Shown: piece by piece, positions 1-7,814 of the stretch | Position numbering within the stretch: position 1 is the first letter of the stretch | Layout of the letters: each line of letters begins with the position of its first letter | Assembly (NCBI GenBank): GCA_026388185.1 | Contig: JAPLKG010000008.1 | Coordinates: 470,863 to 534,862 of the forward strand | Reading direction: 5' to 3' | Length of the DNA stretch: 64,000 bases | Source of the DNA: Candidatus Eisenbacteria bacterium | GTDB lineage: Bacteria > Eisenbacteria > RBG-16-71-46 > JAFGJU01 | Made by a program: the position numbers and the translations under genes | The notes under the pieces: generated by a model | Seen by the model: only the letters and a program-made list of their open reading frames with translations | What the model was told of the DNA's origin: nothing | The model's database searches: none

Positions 1-64
1 CATCCCCGAGGTGAGGGAGTTCTTGAACTTCGTAGAACAGTCCGAGAGGGGAATCTCCGGCTGA
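1..64 (+). CDS. lpxA: LpxA C-terminal end (UDP-GlcNAc acyltransferase), partial
   Basis: Only the last 20 codons are in the window, in frame from base 2 and ending at TGA 62-64. The residues end in the pattern VPEVxxFxxFxxxSxRG typical of the LpxA C-terminus (here IPEVREFLNFVEQSERGISG). LpxA adds the first acyl chain to UDP-GlcNAc in lipid A synthesis. The identification rests on this short tail plus the position directly before an oxidoreductase and lpxB, an order known from lipid A loci. The acyltransferase core is outside the window. Confidence 0.6.
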   Translation, partial: IPEVREFLNFVEQSERGISG

Positions 65-208
65 GGAGAAACACTCCACGAGACCCCGGAACCTCTCTGT
101 CGCTGAGAATGTGATGCCAGCCGAGAAGGGCCTTTGGTGCTTCACGGACGCGCCATTGGCCTTTTGTTCCAACCGACACTCGCTCGAGCTTGAAGAGGAC
201 CGAGAAAC
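65..208. other. Intergenic leader before the oxidoreductase
   Basis: 144 bases between the lpxA end and the next gene. I see no credible ORF, hairpin or clear -35/-10 pair here. An AGAGGA Shine-Dalgarno-like stretch lies about 10 bases before the ATG at 209. Transcription probably continues from lpxA. Confidence 0.4.
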
Positions 209-1222
209 ATGAACGAAAGAGCGCGCCTGAGAGTCGGAGTAGTGGGGGTGGGACACCTTGGTAAGGAGCACGCCCGCGTAATGGCTTCTTTGCCCGGCGC
301 CGAACTGGTCGGCGTGTACGACACCAGGCTCGACGTCGGACGCAAGGTGGCAAACGAACTCGGCACACGGGCGCTCGATTCGCTTGACCAGTTGCTCTCT
401 TGTGTCGAGGCCGTCAGCGTCGCCGTTCCCACGACTGCGCATTTCGAGGTTGCCTCGGCGTGCATAGCACGCGGGATCCACGTCATGGTCGAGAAGCCAC
501 TCGCGGCGACGATCGAAGAAGCGCGCGCGTTGGTGGATGCCTCTCGGACTCACTCGGTAATCGTGCAGACCGGTCACATCGAGAGATTCAACCCCATAGT
601 CCGGGCCGCCCTCTCCGTCGTCAAAGAGCCAAGATTCATCGAAAGCCACAGACTCTCGTCGTTCGTAGGTCGCAGCACCGACGTGGACGTGGTCCTGGAT
701 CTCATGATACACGACATCGATCTTGCACTGGCCACCGTTCAAAGCGAGATTCGATCGGTGGAGGCCACCGGCGTACCGATTCTCTCCCCGAACGTGGACA
801 TAGCAAATGCCAGACTCCTTTTCGCGAACGGCGCGGTGGCAAACCTGACCGCCAGCAGAGTGTCGAAGGAGAGGGTTCGTAAGATACGATTCTTTGCGAG
901 AGACTCCTACGTCTCCGTGGATTGTCTTGCGGGAAAGGCCGAGCTGTACAAGAAGGGCTTCGAGGCGAAGCGCGCCGGCGAAGAGCTGCCGTGGGAAGAA
1001 AGCCAGATAGCGCCGGGCATCGTCAGGCGCACGATTGTTGTGAGCGGGCAGGAGCCTCTGAGGCTCGAACTGGAGCACTTTGTAAAGTGTGTGTTGCACG
1101 GCGAGAGGCCGGCAGTTGACGGGGTGGCGGGCTTGAAAGCAATGGAGGCCGCTCTCAAGGTCAGCGAGAAGATAGCCGAGGGAATCGAGAGGTATCGCTT
1201 GCCGTCCGAGCGTCAGGAGTAG
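209..1222 (+). CDS. Gfo/Idh/MocA-family oxidoreductase, GnnA-like candidate
   Basis: A 337-aa NAD(P)-dependent dehydrogenase. The N-terminus has a Rossmann nucleotide-binding motif (VGVVGVGHLGKEHA, residues 9-22) and the family-typical EKPLA motif near residue 96. The C-terminal half fits the alpha/beta GFO/IDH domain. It sits between lpxA and lpxB, where Acidithiobacillus ferrooxidans carries gnnA and gnnB. GnnA oxidises UDP-GlcNAc at C3, and GnnB then aminates it to give amide-linked lipid A. No GnnB-type aminotransferase is adjacent here, so the GnnA role is only suggested by position. The ATG is preceded by AGAGGA. Confidence 0.8.
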   Translation: MNERARLRVGVVGVGHLGKEHARVMASLPGAELVGVYDTRLDVGRKVANELGTRALDSLDQLLSCVEAVSVAVPTTAHFEVASACIARGIHVMVEKPLAATIEEARALVDASRTHSVIVQTGHIERFNPIVRAALSVVKEPRFIESHRLSSFVGRSTDVDVVLDLMIHDIDLALATVQSEIRSVEATGVPILSPNVDIANARLLFANGAVANLTASRVSKERVRKIRFFARDSYVSVDCLAGKAELYKKGFEAKRAGEELPWEESQIAPGIVRRTIVVSGQEPLRLELEHFVKCVLHGERPAVDGVAGLKAMEAALKVSEKIAEGIERYRLPSERQE

Positions 1223-1230
1223 CGAGAGCG

Positions 1231-2367
1231 TTGAGAGAATCCAAGATCCTAATCGTGGCGGGAGACGTCTCGGGAGATCTTCATGCCTCGCGTCTGATTC
1301 AAGCGCTGAGGAAAGCGGCGCCGAACGTCCGGGTCTTCGCGGCGGGCGGCCCGATGATGCGTGCCGCGGGCGCCAACATGGTGGCGTCCCTCGAAGGGCT
1401 CAGTGTCATGGGGTTCACTGAAGTCCTCTCGAAATTGCCCGCCTTCTACAGCCTGATGCAACAGTTGAAGCGATTTATGCAACACGAGCAACCTCAGTTG
1501 GTTATAGCGATTGATTTTCCGGGTTTCAATCTCAGGCTCTGCAAAGAAGCGAAGAAGTTGGGGATTTCTGTGTTGTACTACATCGCACCGCAGATATGGG
1601 CCTGGGGCAAGAACAGGATCAATCTGATGGCCAAGGTCGTGGACAAGGTGGCCGTCGTGTTTCCCTTTGAGTTGGACATCTACAGGAAACGCGGGCTTGA
1701 CGCTTCGTTCGTGGGGCATCCGCTCTTGGAAGCGGTTTCGGTCGGAGGAGACAAGGGGGTCGTGAGACGGAGGTTGGGTCTCCCGACCGGCTTGCCGCTG
1801 GTGGCGCTTCTACCGGGGAGCAGGATTCATGAAGTGCGGCGGCTTCTGCCGCGGATGCTTGAGTCGGCGGATCTTCTGGCACAGAGAACAAGAATCACAC
1901 TGGCAGTAGGCGCGGCGAGTAGCGTTCCGGGAAGCGAGTTCGAAAGGATGACGAGAGGGTTCCGGCTGCCTGTGCGCGTTCTGCGGGGAGTCACTTCAGA
2001 GCTTCTTTACGTCTCTGACGTTGCGGTCGTTGCCTCCGGTTCGGCCACCCTGGAGGCCGCCATCGTCGGAACTCCGATGGTGATTCTGTATGGTGTTTCT
2101 CCGGTGTCGTGGTTCATCGCGCGGAAGCTAGTGGCGCTTGACTACGTGGGCATGGTAAACATTGTTGCGGGCCGGAAGATTGTTTCTGAATATCTCCAGA
2201 ACGAGATCGAGCCGGGAAAAATCTCGACTGAGCTTCACGAGCTAATCTTCAACGAGCGGAAACGCTCTGACTTGATCGCTCGACTTGCGTCGGTCAGAGA
2301 CTCACTGGGGGGTTCTGGCGCCTCTGAAAAGGTGGCAGCGATCGCCCTCGGCATGTTGCCCGGATAG
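1231..2367 (+). CDS. lpxB: Lipid-A-disaccharide synthase LpxB
   Basis: A 378-aa GT19-family enzyme that joins UDP-2,3-diacylglucosamine and lipid X into the lipid A disaccharide at the inner membrane. Recognisable motifs are AGDVSGDLHA near residue 10 (the family's GE.SGD motif), the APQIWAWG stretch, VGHPLLE and LLPGSR. Length matches the family. The start is TTG at 1231, nine bases after the previous stop and with AGGAG upstream at 1215-1219. It is embedded in a lipid A/Kdo operon. Confidence 0.95.
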   Translation: MRESKILIVAGDVSGDLHASRLIQALRKAAPNVRVFAAGGPMMRAAGANMVASLEGLSVMGFTEVLSKLPAFYSLMQQLKRFMQHEQPQLVIAIDFPGFNLRLCKEAKKLGISVLYYIAPQIWAWGKNRINLMAKVVDKVAVVFPFELDIYRKRGLDASFVGHPLLEAVSVGGDKGVVRRRLGLPTGLPLVALLPGSRIHEVRRLLPRMLESADLLAQRTRITLAVGAASSVPGSEFERMTRGFRLPVRVLRGVTSELLYVSDVAVVASGSATLEAAIVGTPMVILYGVSPVSWFIARKLVALDYVGMVNIVAGRKIVSEYLQNEIEPGKISTELHELIFNERKRSDLIARLASVRDSLGGSGASEKVAAIALGMLPG

Positions 2368-2440
2368 AGGAAGTCATGTCGTGTGGGCGAGGCCGCCTGA
2401 TCTGCTCACCGGGCATTCTCGTACTGGATGAAGTATCGCG

Positions 2441-3151
2441 GTGGGAAAGCTCTCCTTCATAGACCGGTTCGCAGCCACGTTGGTAGGTGCGGTTGGGTAC
2501 TTGATCATAGCGCTGGTATGGCGCACGTTGCGAATCGAGCAAATTGATACCGGCGACATCGAGCGATGCCCTGGAGAGACGAAGAGACGGATATTTGTGT
2601 TCTGGCACGGAGAGCTTCTGACCCTGGCATACGCTCACAGGAACGCGGGAATATGTGTCCTGGTGAGCCGGCACAGAGACGGCGAATCCATTGCGAAGGC
2701 TCTCCAGCGGCTTGGATTTCGTGTGGTTCGAGGCTCCTCCACCGGTGGGGGTCTCGAAGGGCTTTTCGAGATGTGTACGAGTGTGAGGGAGGGGCGGGAT
2801 CTTGCCATCGCGCCTGACGGACCCAGGGGGCCCAGGCACATGGTCCAGCCCGGGGTTCTCTACCTTGCACAGCGCGCGGGGGTCGTCGTCGTTCCTACGG
2901 CCTGTGCGACAGCGCGTCGGATAGTGCTAAATACTTGGGACAGATTCGAGATCCCTCTGCCGTTCTCCAGAGTGGTCGTTGCTCACGGCCGACCTCTGGA
3001 GGTTCCTCGCGACCTGGGCGTTTCGGCCACGGAGGAGCACACGCGACGGTTGGAGGAAGCTCTTGCGAAAGTGGGTGAGGAAGCCCGGACCCGCGTGCTG
3101 TCAACGGGGCGAGGAAGAGTCTCGAGGTCCCGAGCAAAGAGGCCGAGTTGA
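2441..3151 (+). CDS. DUF374 lysophospholipid acyltransferase-like protein
   Basis: A 236-aa protein of the DUF374 group of lysophospholipid-acyltransferase-like enzymes, often found in lipid A/Kdo gene clusters. Visible motifs are an N-terminal hydrophobic segment (LVGAVGYLIIALVWR), FWHGE, SRHRDGE and RGSSTGGG, followed by APDGPRGP. These correspond to the acyltransferase blocks of the family. It may acylate Kdo2-lipid IVA or a related lipid, but the substrate cannot be read from sequence. The start is GTG 2441. Its TGA overlaps the TTG start of kdtA by four bases (TTGA). Confidence 0.8.
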   Translation: MGKLSFIDRFAATLVGAVGYLIIALVWRTLRIEQIDTGDIERCPGETKRRIFVFWHGELLTLAYAHRNAGICVLVSRHRDGESIAKALQRLGFRVVRGSSTGGGLEGLFEMCTSVREGRDLAIAPDGPRGPRHMVQPGVLYLAQRAGVVVVPTACATARRIVLNTWDRFEIPLPFSRVVVAHGRPLEVPRDLGVSATEEHTRRLEEALAKVGEEARTRVLSTGRGRVSRSRAKRPS

Positions 3152-4476
3152 AGTTGCCCAGAATTCCCCTCGTCATACGGCTCTATGGCTTGGCGGTGAG
3201 TCTTATGTTTGTGATTGGCTCGCCCGTCTGGCTTGCCGGGCTGATCGCACGCCCGGAACGTTGGCGAAACAGGATAGGGTTTCTGCCCGGCGTCCCTGCG
3301 AGGGATTCTCGTGTCAGAGCCAGAGTGTGGGTTCATGCTTCTTCCGTGGGAGAAGTCAAGGCCGCGACCAGACTCGTCAGAGAGATGTCGAGTAGACTGG
3401 GTGTGGAGGTGGTCTTTTCCACAATGACTGCCGCGGGGCTTTCCGTCGCGAAGGCGGAGTTGTCTGAGCCGGTCTGTTTCTTTTACGTTCCTATCGACGT
3501 CCCGTTCATTCAGCGAAGAGCGGGCAGGCGGATCAAGGCCGACGTTCTGCTCCTGGTTGAGACCGAGCTCTGGCCCTCTCTCATTCTCGAGGCCAAGGCC
3601 AGAGGGACAAGAGTTGCCGTGGTGAACGGAAGGATCAGCGCAAGGGGATTCGATAGATACAAGAGGTTCGGGTGGCTTTTTGCGCCGACCTTGCGCCTTC
3701 TTGACGCAGTGGTCGCGCAAAGCGAGGTGCATGCCGGGCGCTACGAGGAACTCGGAGTGCCCGCCGAGAGAGTGATGATCGGTGGCAACACAAAACAGGA
3801 TTTGCAGATTGCTCTCGCCGAAGGAATCGGTCTCAGGGAGAGAGTCGGCTGGTCCTCATCCGACGTCGTCCTGGCGGCGGGGAGCACGAGGCCTGAAGAG
3901 GAGAAGATAATCTGCGAGGGTTTCGTTCGTGCAAGAGCTTCTTCCCGGGCGTTGAGACTTGTGCTGGCTCCCAGGCACCTGAGACGCGCGGCGGGCGTGG
4001 TAAAGATCGTCTCCTCATTCAATCTTAGGGCAGCGAGGTGGAGTGAGCTCAATGCCGGGGCTCTGTCCGGCGCAATACTGGGCGGCGGTCCGGTTCAGTC
4101 TGCGCAGGTCGATGTCTTGGTGTTGGACACGATAGGGGAACTGGTGGCCGCGTATCAGGAGTCGGACGTTGCCTTCATCGGCGGTACGCTGTCCGGGCAC
4201 GGCGGGCACAACGTGCTGGAGCCTGCCGCGGCAGGGTTGCCCATAATTGCGGGACCGTCGAGAGAGAATATTCATGACGATTGTGATGCTCTTGCGAGAA
4301 GGGGAGCCCTTCTGAGCGTCGACTGTGCGCGTGACGTTTCAGAGACGCTCACGGTGCTTGCAGCCTCGCGAGACGAAAGACTGCGGCGCGGGAAGGAAGC
4401 CCTGGCTTTTTACGATTCGAGACCTGTGGCCTCGCTCCTCACTTTGGAGTATCTGCGAAAGGCGTGCCTGCTGTGA
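3148..4476 (+). CDS. waaA: 3-deoxy-D-manno-octulosonic acid transferase (KdtA/WaaA)
   Basis: A 442-aa GT30-family Kdo transferase that attaches Kdo from CMP-Kdo to the lipid A precursor on the cytoplasmic face of the inner membrane. It has an N-terminal membrane anchor (about residues 5-27), the HASSVGEV block that carries the family's catalytic Glu, VETELWPSLI, and the C-terminal FIGGTLSGHGGHN donor-site motif. The TTG start at 3148 overlaps the preceding stop, indicating translational coupling. Its own stop lies inside the start region of lpxK. Confidence 0.95.
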   Translation: MKLPRIPLVIRLYGLAVSLMFVIGSPVWLAGLIARPERWRNRIGFLPGVPARDSRVRARVWVHASSVGEVKAATRLVREMSSRLGVEVVFSTMTAAGLSVAKAELSEPVCFFYVPIDVPFIQRRAGRRIKADVLLLVETELWPSLILEAKARGTRVAVVNGRISARGFDRYKRFGWLFAPTLRLLDAVVAQSEVHAGRYEELGVPAERVMIGGNTKQDLQIALAEGIGLRERVGWSSSDVVLAAGSTRPEEEKIICEGFVRARASSRALRLVLAPRHLRRAAGVVKIVSSFNLRAARWSELNAGALSGAILGGGPVQSAQVDVLVLDTIGELVAAYQESDVAFIGGTLSGHGGHNVLEPAAAGLPIIAGPSRENIHDDCDALARRGALLSVDCARDVSETLTVLAASRDERLRRGKEALAFYDSRPVASLLTLEYLRKACLL

Positions 4477-5576
4477 GAGATTCTCTGCAAGGGATTATGC
4501 AATACATTGAACAACACGAGCGTCACGCCTGGTTGAGGGTTGCGGCTTCTCCACTTCTTGCGCTTTCGTGGGTGTACGAAGTCGGACTCAATCTGAGATG
4601 GATTCTCCAGGAATTGAGGAACAAGGCGAGCGTCCCTTGCCCGGTCGTGTCTGTAGGAAACATGACAGTGGGGGGTACCGGCAAGACCCCCACCGTGGCC
4701 TGGGTCGCCGAGTTCTTGGTTCGAAACGGAATCAGGATCGCGATCGTGAGTCACGGATATGGCGGAGGCGGACGCTTCGTCTTGTTGAGGGATCAGGTGC
4801 CGCGCGCCGACATCGCCGCCATGGCGGGAGACGAAGCGGTGCTGCTCTCGCACACGTTGCCGGGCGTGCCGGTTGCTTCCGGGAGAAGAAAAGCGAGGGT
4901 GCTCTTGAGAGCTTGGAGACGACTCAGGCCGGACGTGATTGTTATTGACGACGGCTTTCAGTCCATCTCGATCCGAAGAGATCTCGACGTGGTTGCCGTG
5001 GACGCCACAAACCCCTGGGGCAGCGGACATCTTCTTCCCAGGGGGCGCCTCAGGGAGAAGAGGGAGAATCTTTCGCGAGCCGACGTGGTCGTTCTGACCC
5101 GGTGTAATCAGTGCGGTGATTTCTCGCTGCTTGTTGAAGAGATCAAGACACTGACCGATGCTCCGATCGTCAAGGCCGATCACGTCGTCAGGGGAGTGCG
5201 GAAGCTTGATACCGATGCGCAGGCCGAACCCAAGGTCTTGGCCGGCGCCGGCGTTTACGCTTTCTCGGCCATTGCCAATCCCGCTTCCTTTGAGCGAACA
5301 CTGCAGGACGCAGGCGCTTCCCTGGTAGGCGTCAGGAGATTTTCCGATCACCATTTCTTCTCCGCAGAGGACTTGGCGGAAGTTGAGAGCGAGGCAGTGT
5401 TCGCGAGGGCCAAGTTCCTGGTCACCACTGAGAAGGACGCGATGAGGCTGCCTTCAGCGTGGACTCTGAATCGCGGCATCCCACTCCTGGCGGTGGGGAT
5501 TTCGCTCAGCGTCACCGAAGGAAGGGAGATTCTCGAGAGTCTCCTCCTCGGCTTGTTCTCAAGGCGCGCCAATTGA
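4464..5576 (+). CDS. lpxK: Tetraacyldisaccharide 4'-kinase LpxK
   Basis: A 370-aa kinase that phosphorylates the 4'-position of the lipid A disaccharide. It has an N-terminal membrane-associated segment, the P-loop stretch SVGNMTVGGTGKTPT near residues 58-72, the SHGYGG motif and a DDGFQ motif. The start given is GTG 4464, overlapping kdtA by 13 bases. An in-frame ATG at 4497 is an alternative. The gene closes the Kdo/lipid A block. Confidence 0.95.
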   Translation: MPAVRDSLQGIMQYIEQHERHAWLRVAASPLLALSWVYEVGLNLRWILQELRNKASVPCPVVSVGNMTVGGTGKTPTVAWVAEFLVRNGIRIAIVSHGYGGGGRFVLLRDQVPRADIAAMAGDEAVLLSHTLPGVPVASGRRKARVLLRAWRRLRPDVIVIDDGFQSISIRRDLDVVAVDATNPWGSGHLLPRGRLREKRENLSRADVVVLTRCNQCGDFSLLVEEIKTLTDAPIVKADHVVRGVRKLDTDAQAEPKVLAGAGVYAFSAIANPASFERTLQDAGASLVGVRRFSDHHFFSAEDLAEVESEAVFARAKFLVTTEKDAMRLPSAWTLNRGIPLLAVGISLSVTEGREILESLLLGLFSRRAN

Positions 5577-5577
5577 A

Positions 5578-5606
5578 TTGAAGTATTGCGCGGGCGGTCA
5601 TATAGT
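5578..5606 (+). promoter_or_regulatory. Candidate sigma-70 promoter for nadB
   Basis: TTGAAG at 5578-5583 and TATAGT at 5601-5606 with exactly 17 bases between. It starts at the last bases of lpxK and lies about 110 bases before nadB, so nadB and the following genes may have their own transcript. Found by eye only. Confidence 0.5.
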
Positions 5607-5717
5607 GGGAAGTGAGACGGCCCCTTGCGCGAGTCGAGTGCGTGACGATTTAGGCGGCGAGAGACACAGCTCTGTGCCCGGCATCGCGGGACGAGAGCGA
5701 CCTGATGAGAAGAAATC

Positions 5718-7364
5718 ATGGCGACAACGACTAAGAGAAGCGACTTTCTCGTTCTAGGCAGCGGGATAGCCGGGCTGAGTTTCGCTCTGAAAGTGGCTGA
5801 CAGAGGCACCGTGACCATCGTCACGAAAAAGGAGAACTATGAGTCCAACACCAACTACGCTCAAGGTGGCATGGCGTGTGTGCTCTCTGACGATGACAGC
5901 TTTGATCTCCACGTGAAGGACACACTGCGTTGTGGCGTCGGTCTGAGCAAGAGGGAGGCCGTGGAACTACTGGCCAGTGAAGGCCCGAGACTTGTGAGGG
6001 AGCTGCTTGAACTCGGCGTCAAGTTCTCCACGGACGAACGAGTGCCGTGGGGGCTGGCGTTGGGCATGGAGGGAGGTCACTCGCGGCGGAGGATAGTACA
6101 CTCCAACGACCTCACGGGACGCGAGATCGAGAGGGCCCTGCTTGCGGCCGTACTTCGACACCCCGGAATCACTCTGATCGAACATTGCATCGGCGTGGAG
6201 CTCATAACTGAAGAATCGCGGCTGCCCGGCGGGAAGGGAAAGGCACCCGTCTGTTGGGGAGCTCGCGTTCTGAACACGCAGAGCGGCAAGTTCGCGTCTC
6301 TCACCGCGAGTCACACCCTGCTTGCGACCGGTGGTTGCGGAAAGGTTTATCTTTACACGTCCAATCCTGACATCGCGACGGGCGACGGGCTGGCCATGGC
6401 CTATCGGGCAGGGGCGGCCGTCGCCAATCTCGAATTCGTGCAATTTCACCCGACGTGTTTGTTTCACCCCGAGGCCAAGTCGTTTCTCATCTCGGAGGCC
6501 GTGCGCGGTGAAGGCGCCGTCGTCACGACCACGGACGGAAAGCCGTTTCTGGAGAGATACCACGAGCTTGGCAACCTCGCGCCACGCGATGTCGTTGCCA
6601 GGGCGATAGACAGAGAGATGAAACTCAGGGGGGACCAGCACGTCTTCTTGGACATGAGGCCGATCGGAAAGGAGAGAATCCCCGAGCGTTTCCCTCACAT
6701 TTATTCGAAACTCAAATCGTTGGGAATGGATCCCACCGAGGAACCCATTCCCGTCGTGCCTGCCGCCCACTACATGTGCGGCGGGGTGGTCACAGACCTG
6801 TCGGGGAGAACGACGGTAGGGAGGCTCTATGCGTGCGGAGAGGTAGCGTGCACGGGCGTTCACGGAGCCAACAGGCTGGCCAGCAACTCGCTTCCCGAGG
6901 CGTTGGTCTTCGCCGAAAGGGCGGCTCAATCGGCGCTTGCGCGCGCCTCCGCAGTGCCGCCCGAGGTACCTCCTTCGGATGCCGGTGCGGCCAAGAGGGT
7001 CGGTGAAGTCGTGGCGATAAAGCACGACTGGCAGGCGTTGAGAAAACTTATGTGGGATTACGTGGGAATCGTTCGGACCGACGAACGCCTGCGCGTGGCG
7101 TCCCGGCGACTCGCCGTGATGCGCGAGACGTTTGAGGACCACTGCACAGGATCGGGTCTCCACGCCGACCTCATCGAACTCAGAAACATAGGGCTGGTGG
7201 CGGAACTGATAGTCAGTTCCGCCATGTCGCGAAAAGAAAGCAGAGGCCTGCACTACAATCTTGACCATCCGAGGAGAAATGATAGAGAATGGAAGAAGGA
7301 CACGGTCATGTCCAGAGACGAAGGTCTCTCCTGCGTGCCTTCCTTCCTCGCGTGGGGAAGCTGA
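5718..7364 (+). CDS. nadB: L-aspartate oxidase NadB
   Basis: A 548-aa FAD enzyme that oxidises L-aspartate to iminoaspartate, the first step of de novo NAD synthesis. The FAD-binding motif (VLGSGIAGLSFA, about residues 11-22), EFVQFHPT, AAHYMCGGV and the HGANRLASNSL block are present. Length is normal. The partner gene nadA is not adjacent. It interrupts the envelope gene series and probably uses the promoter just upstream. Confidence 0.93.
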   Translation: MATTTKRSDFLVLGSGIAGLSFALKVADRGTVTIVTKKENYESNTNYAQGGMACVLSDDDSFDLHVKDTLRCGVGLSKREAVELLASEGPRLVRELLELGVKFSTDERVPWGLALGMEGGHSRRRIVHSNDLTGREIERALLAAVLRHPGITLIEHCIGVELITEESRLPGGKGKAPVCWGARVLNTQSGKFASLTASHTLLATGGCGKVYLYTSNPDIATGDGLAMAYRAGAAVANLEFVQFHPTCLFHPEAKSFLISEAVRGEGAVVTTTDGKPFLERYHELGNLAPRDVVARAIDREMKLRGDQHVFLDMRPIGKERIPERFPHIYSKLKSLGMDPTEEPIPVVPAAHYMCGGVVTDLSGRTTVGRLYACGEVACTGVHGANRLASNSLPEALVFAERAAQSALARASAVPPEVPPSDAGAAKRVGEVVAIKHDWQALRKLMWDYVGIVRTDERLRVASRRLAVMRETFEDHCTGSGLHADLIELRNIGLVAELIVSSAMSRKESRGLHYNLDHPRRNDREWKKDTVMSRDEGLSCVPSFLAWGS

Positions 7365-7424
7365 AGGCGAAACGTGCAGGGAAGTTCTGCCCCGGCGTCG
7401 TCGCCGAGCGACTGGTGAGAGAAA

Positions 7425-7793
7425 ATGGAACGCGATTCAGATTTTTACGAAAGAGTGGAGAGGATAGTCGAGAAGGACCCGCGCTACAAGGTCGCGGCCT
7501 ACGCTTTTGTCATGCTGGCGCTCAACTATACTCTTTCCAAGCTGGACAAACCGAGGCACGTCACGGGCAGGGAATTGCTCGCCGGCATAAGAGAGTTTAG
7601 CCTGACTCAGTATGGACCGATGACAAAGACGGTCTTCGACTACTGGGGAATTCGAGCCACGCGTGACTTTGGCGAGATCGTGTTCAATCTTGTCGAAAAC
7701 AAGCTCTTGGGCAAGACGGAAGAGGACAGAGTGGAGGATTTCGAGAACGTCTACGACTTCGAAGAGGAATTCGTTACTAAGTATCCCTGGTGA
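7425..7793 (+). CDS. Minf_1886-family conserved protein
   Basis: A 122-aa protein matching the pattern of the Minf_1886 family: a YKVAAYAFVMLALNYT segment, GRELLAGIREF, QYGPMTKTVFDYWG, then DFGEIVFNLVE and a C-terminal acidic VYDFEEEF tail. The family has no assigned function that I know of. No signal peptide or membrane segment is seen. It lies 60 bases after nadB and 21 bases before the ABC transporter, so it is probably co-transcribed. Confidence 0.75.
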   Translation: MERDSDFYERVERIVEKDPRYKVAAYAFVMLALNYTLSKLDKPRHVTGRELLAGIREFSLTQYGPMTKTVFDYWGIRATRDFGEIVFNLVENKLLGKTEEDRVEDFENVYDFEEEFVTKYPW

Positions 7794-7814
7794 CGTTCGG
7801 GAGGAGCGAGGAGC

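Noticed and set aside
5967-7268. Long minus-strand frame opposite nadB
   Set aside because: Shadow of the real gene: no ribosome site, basic biased composition, no recognisable motif.
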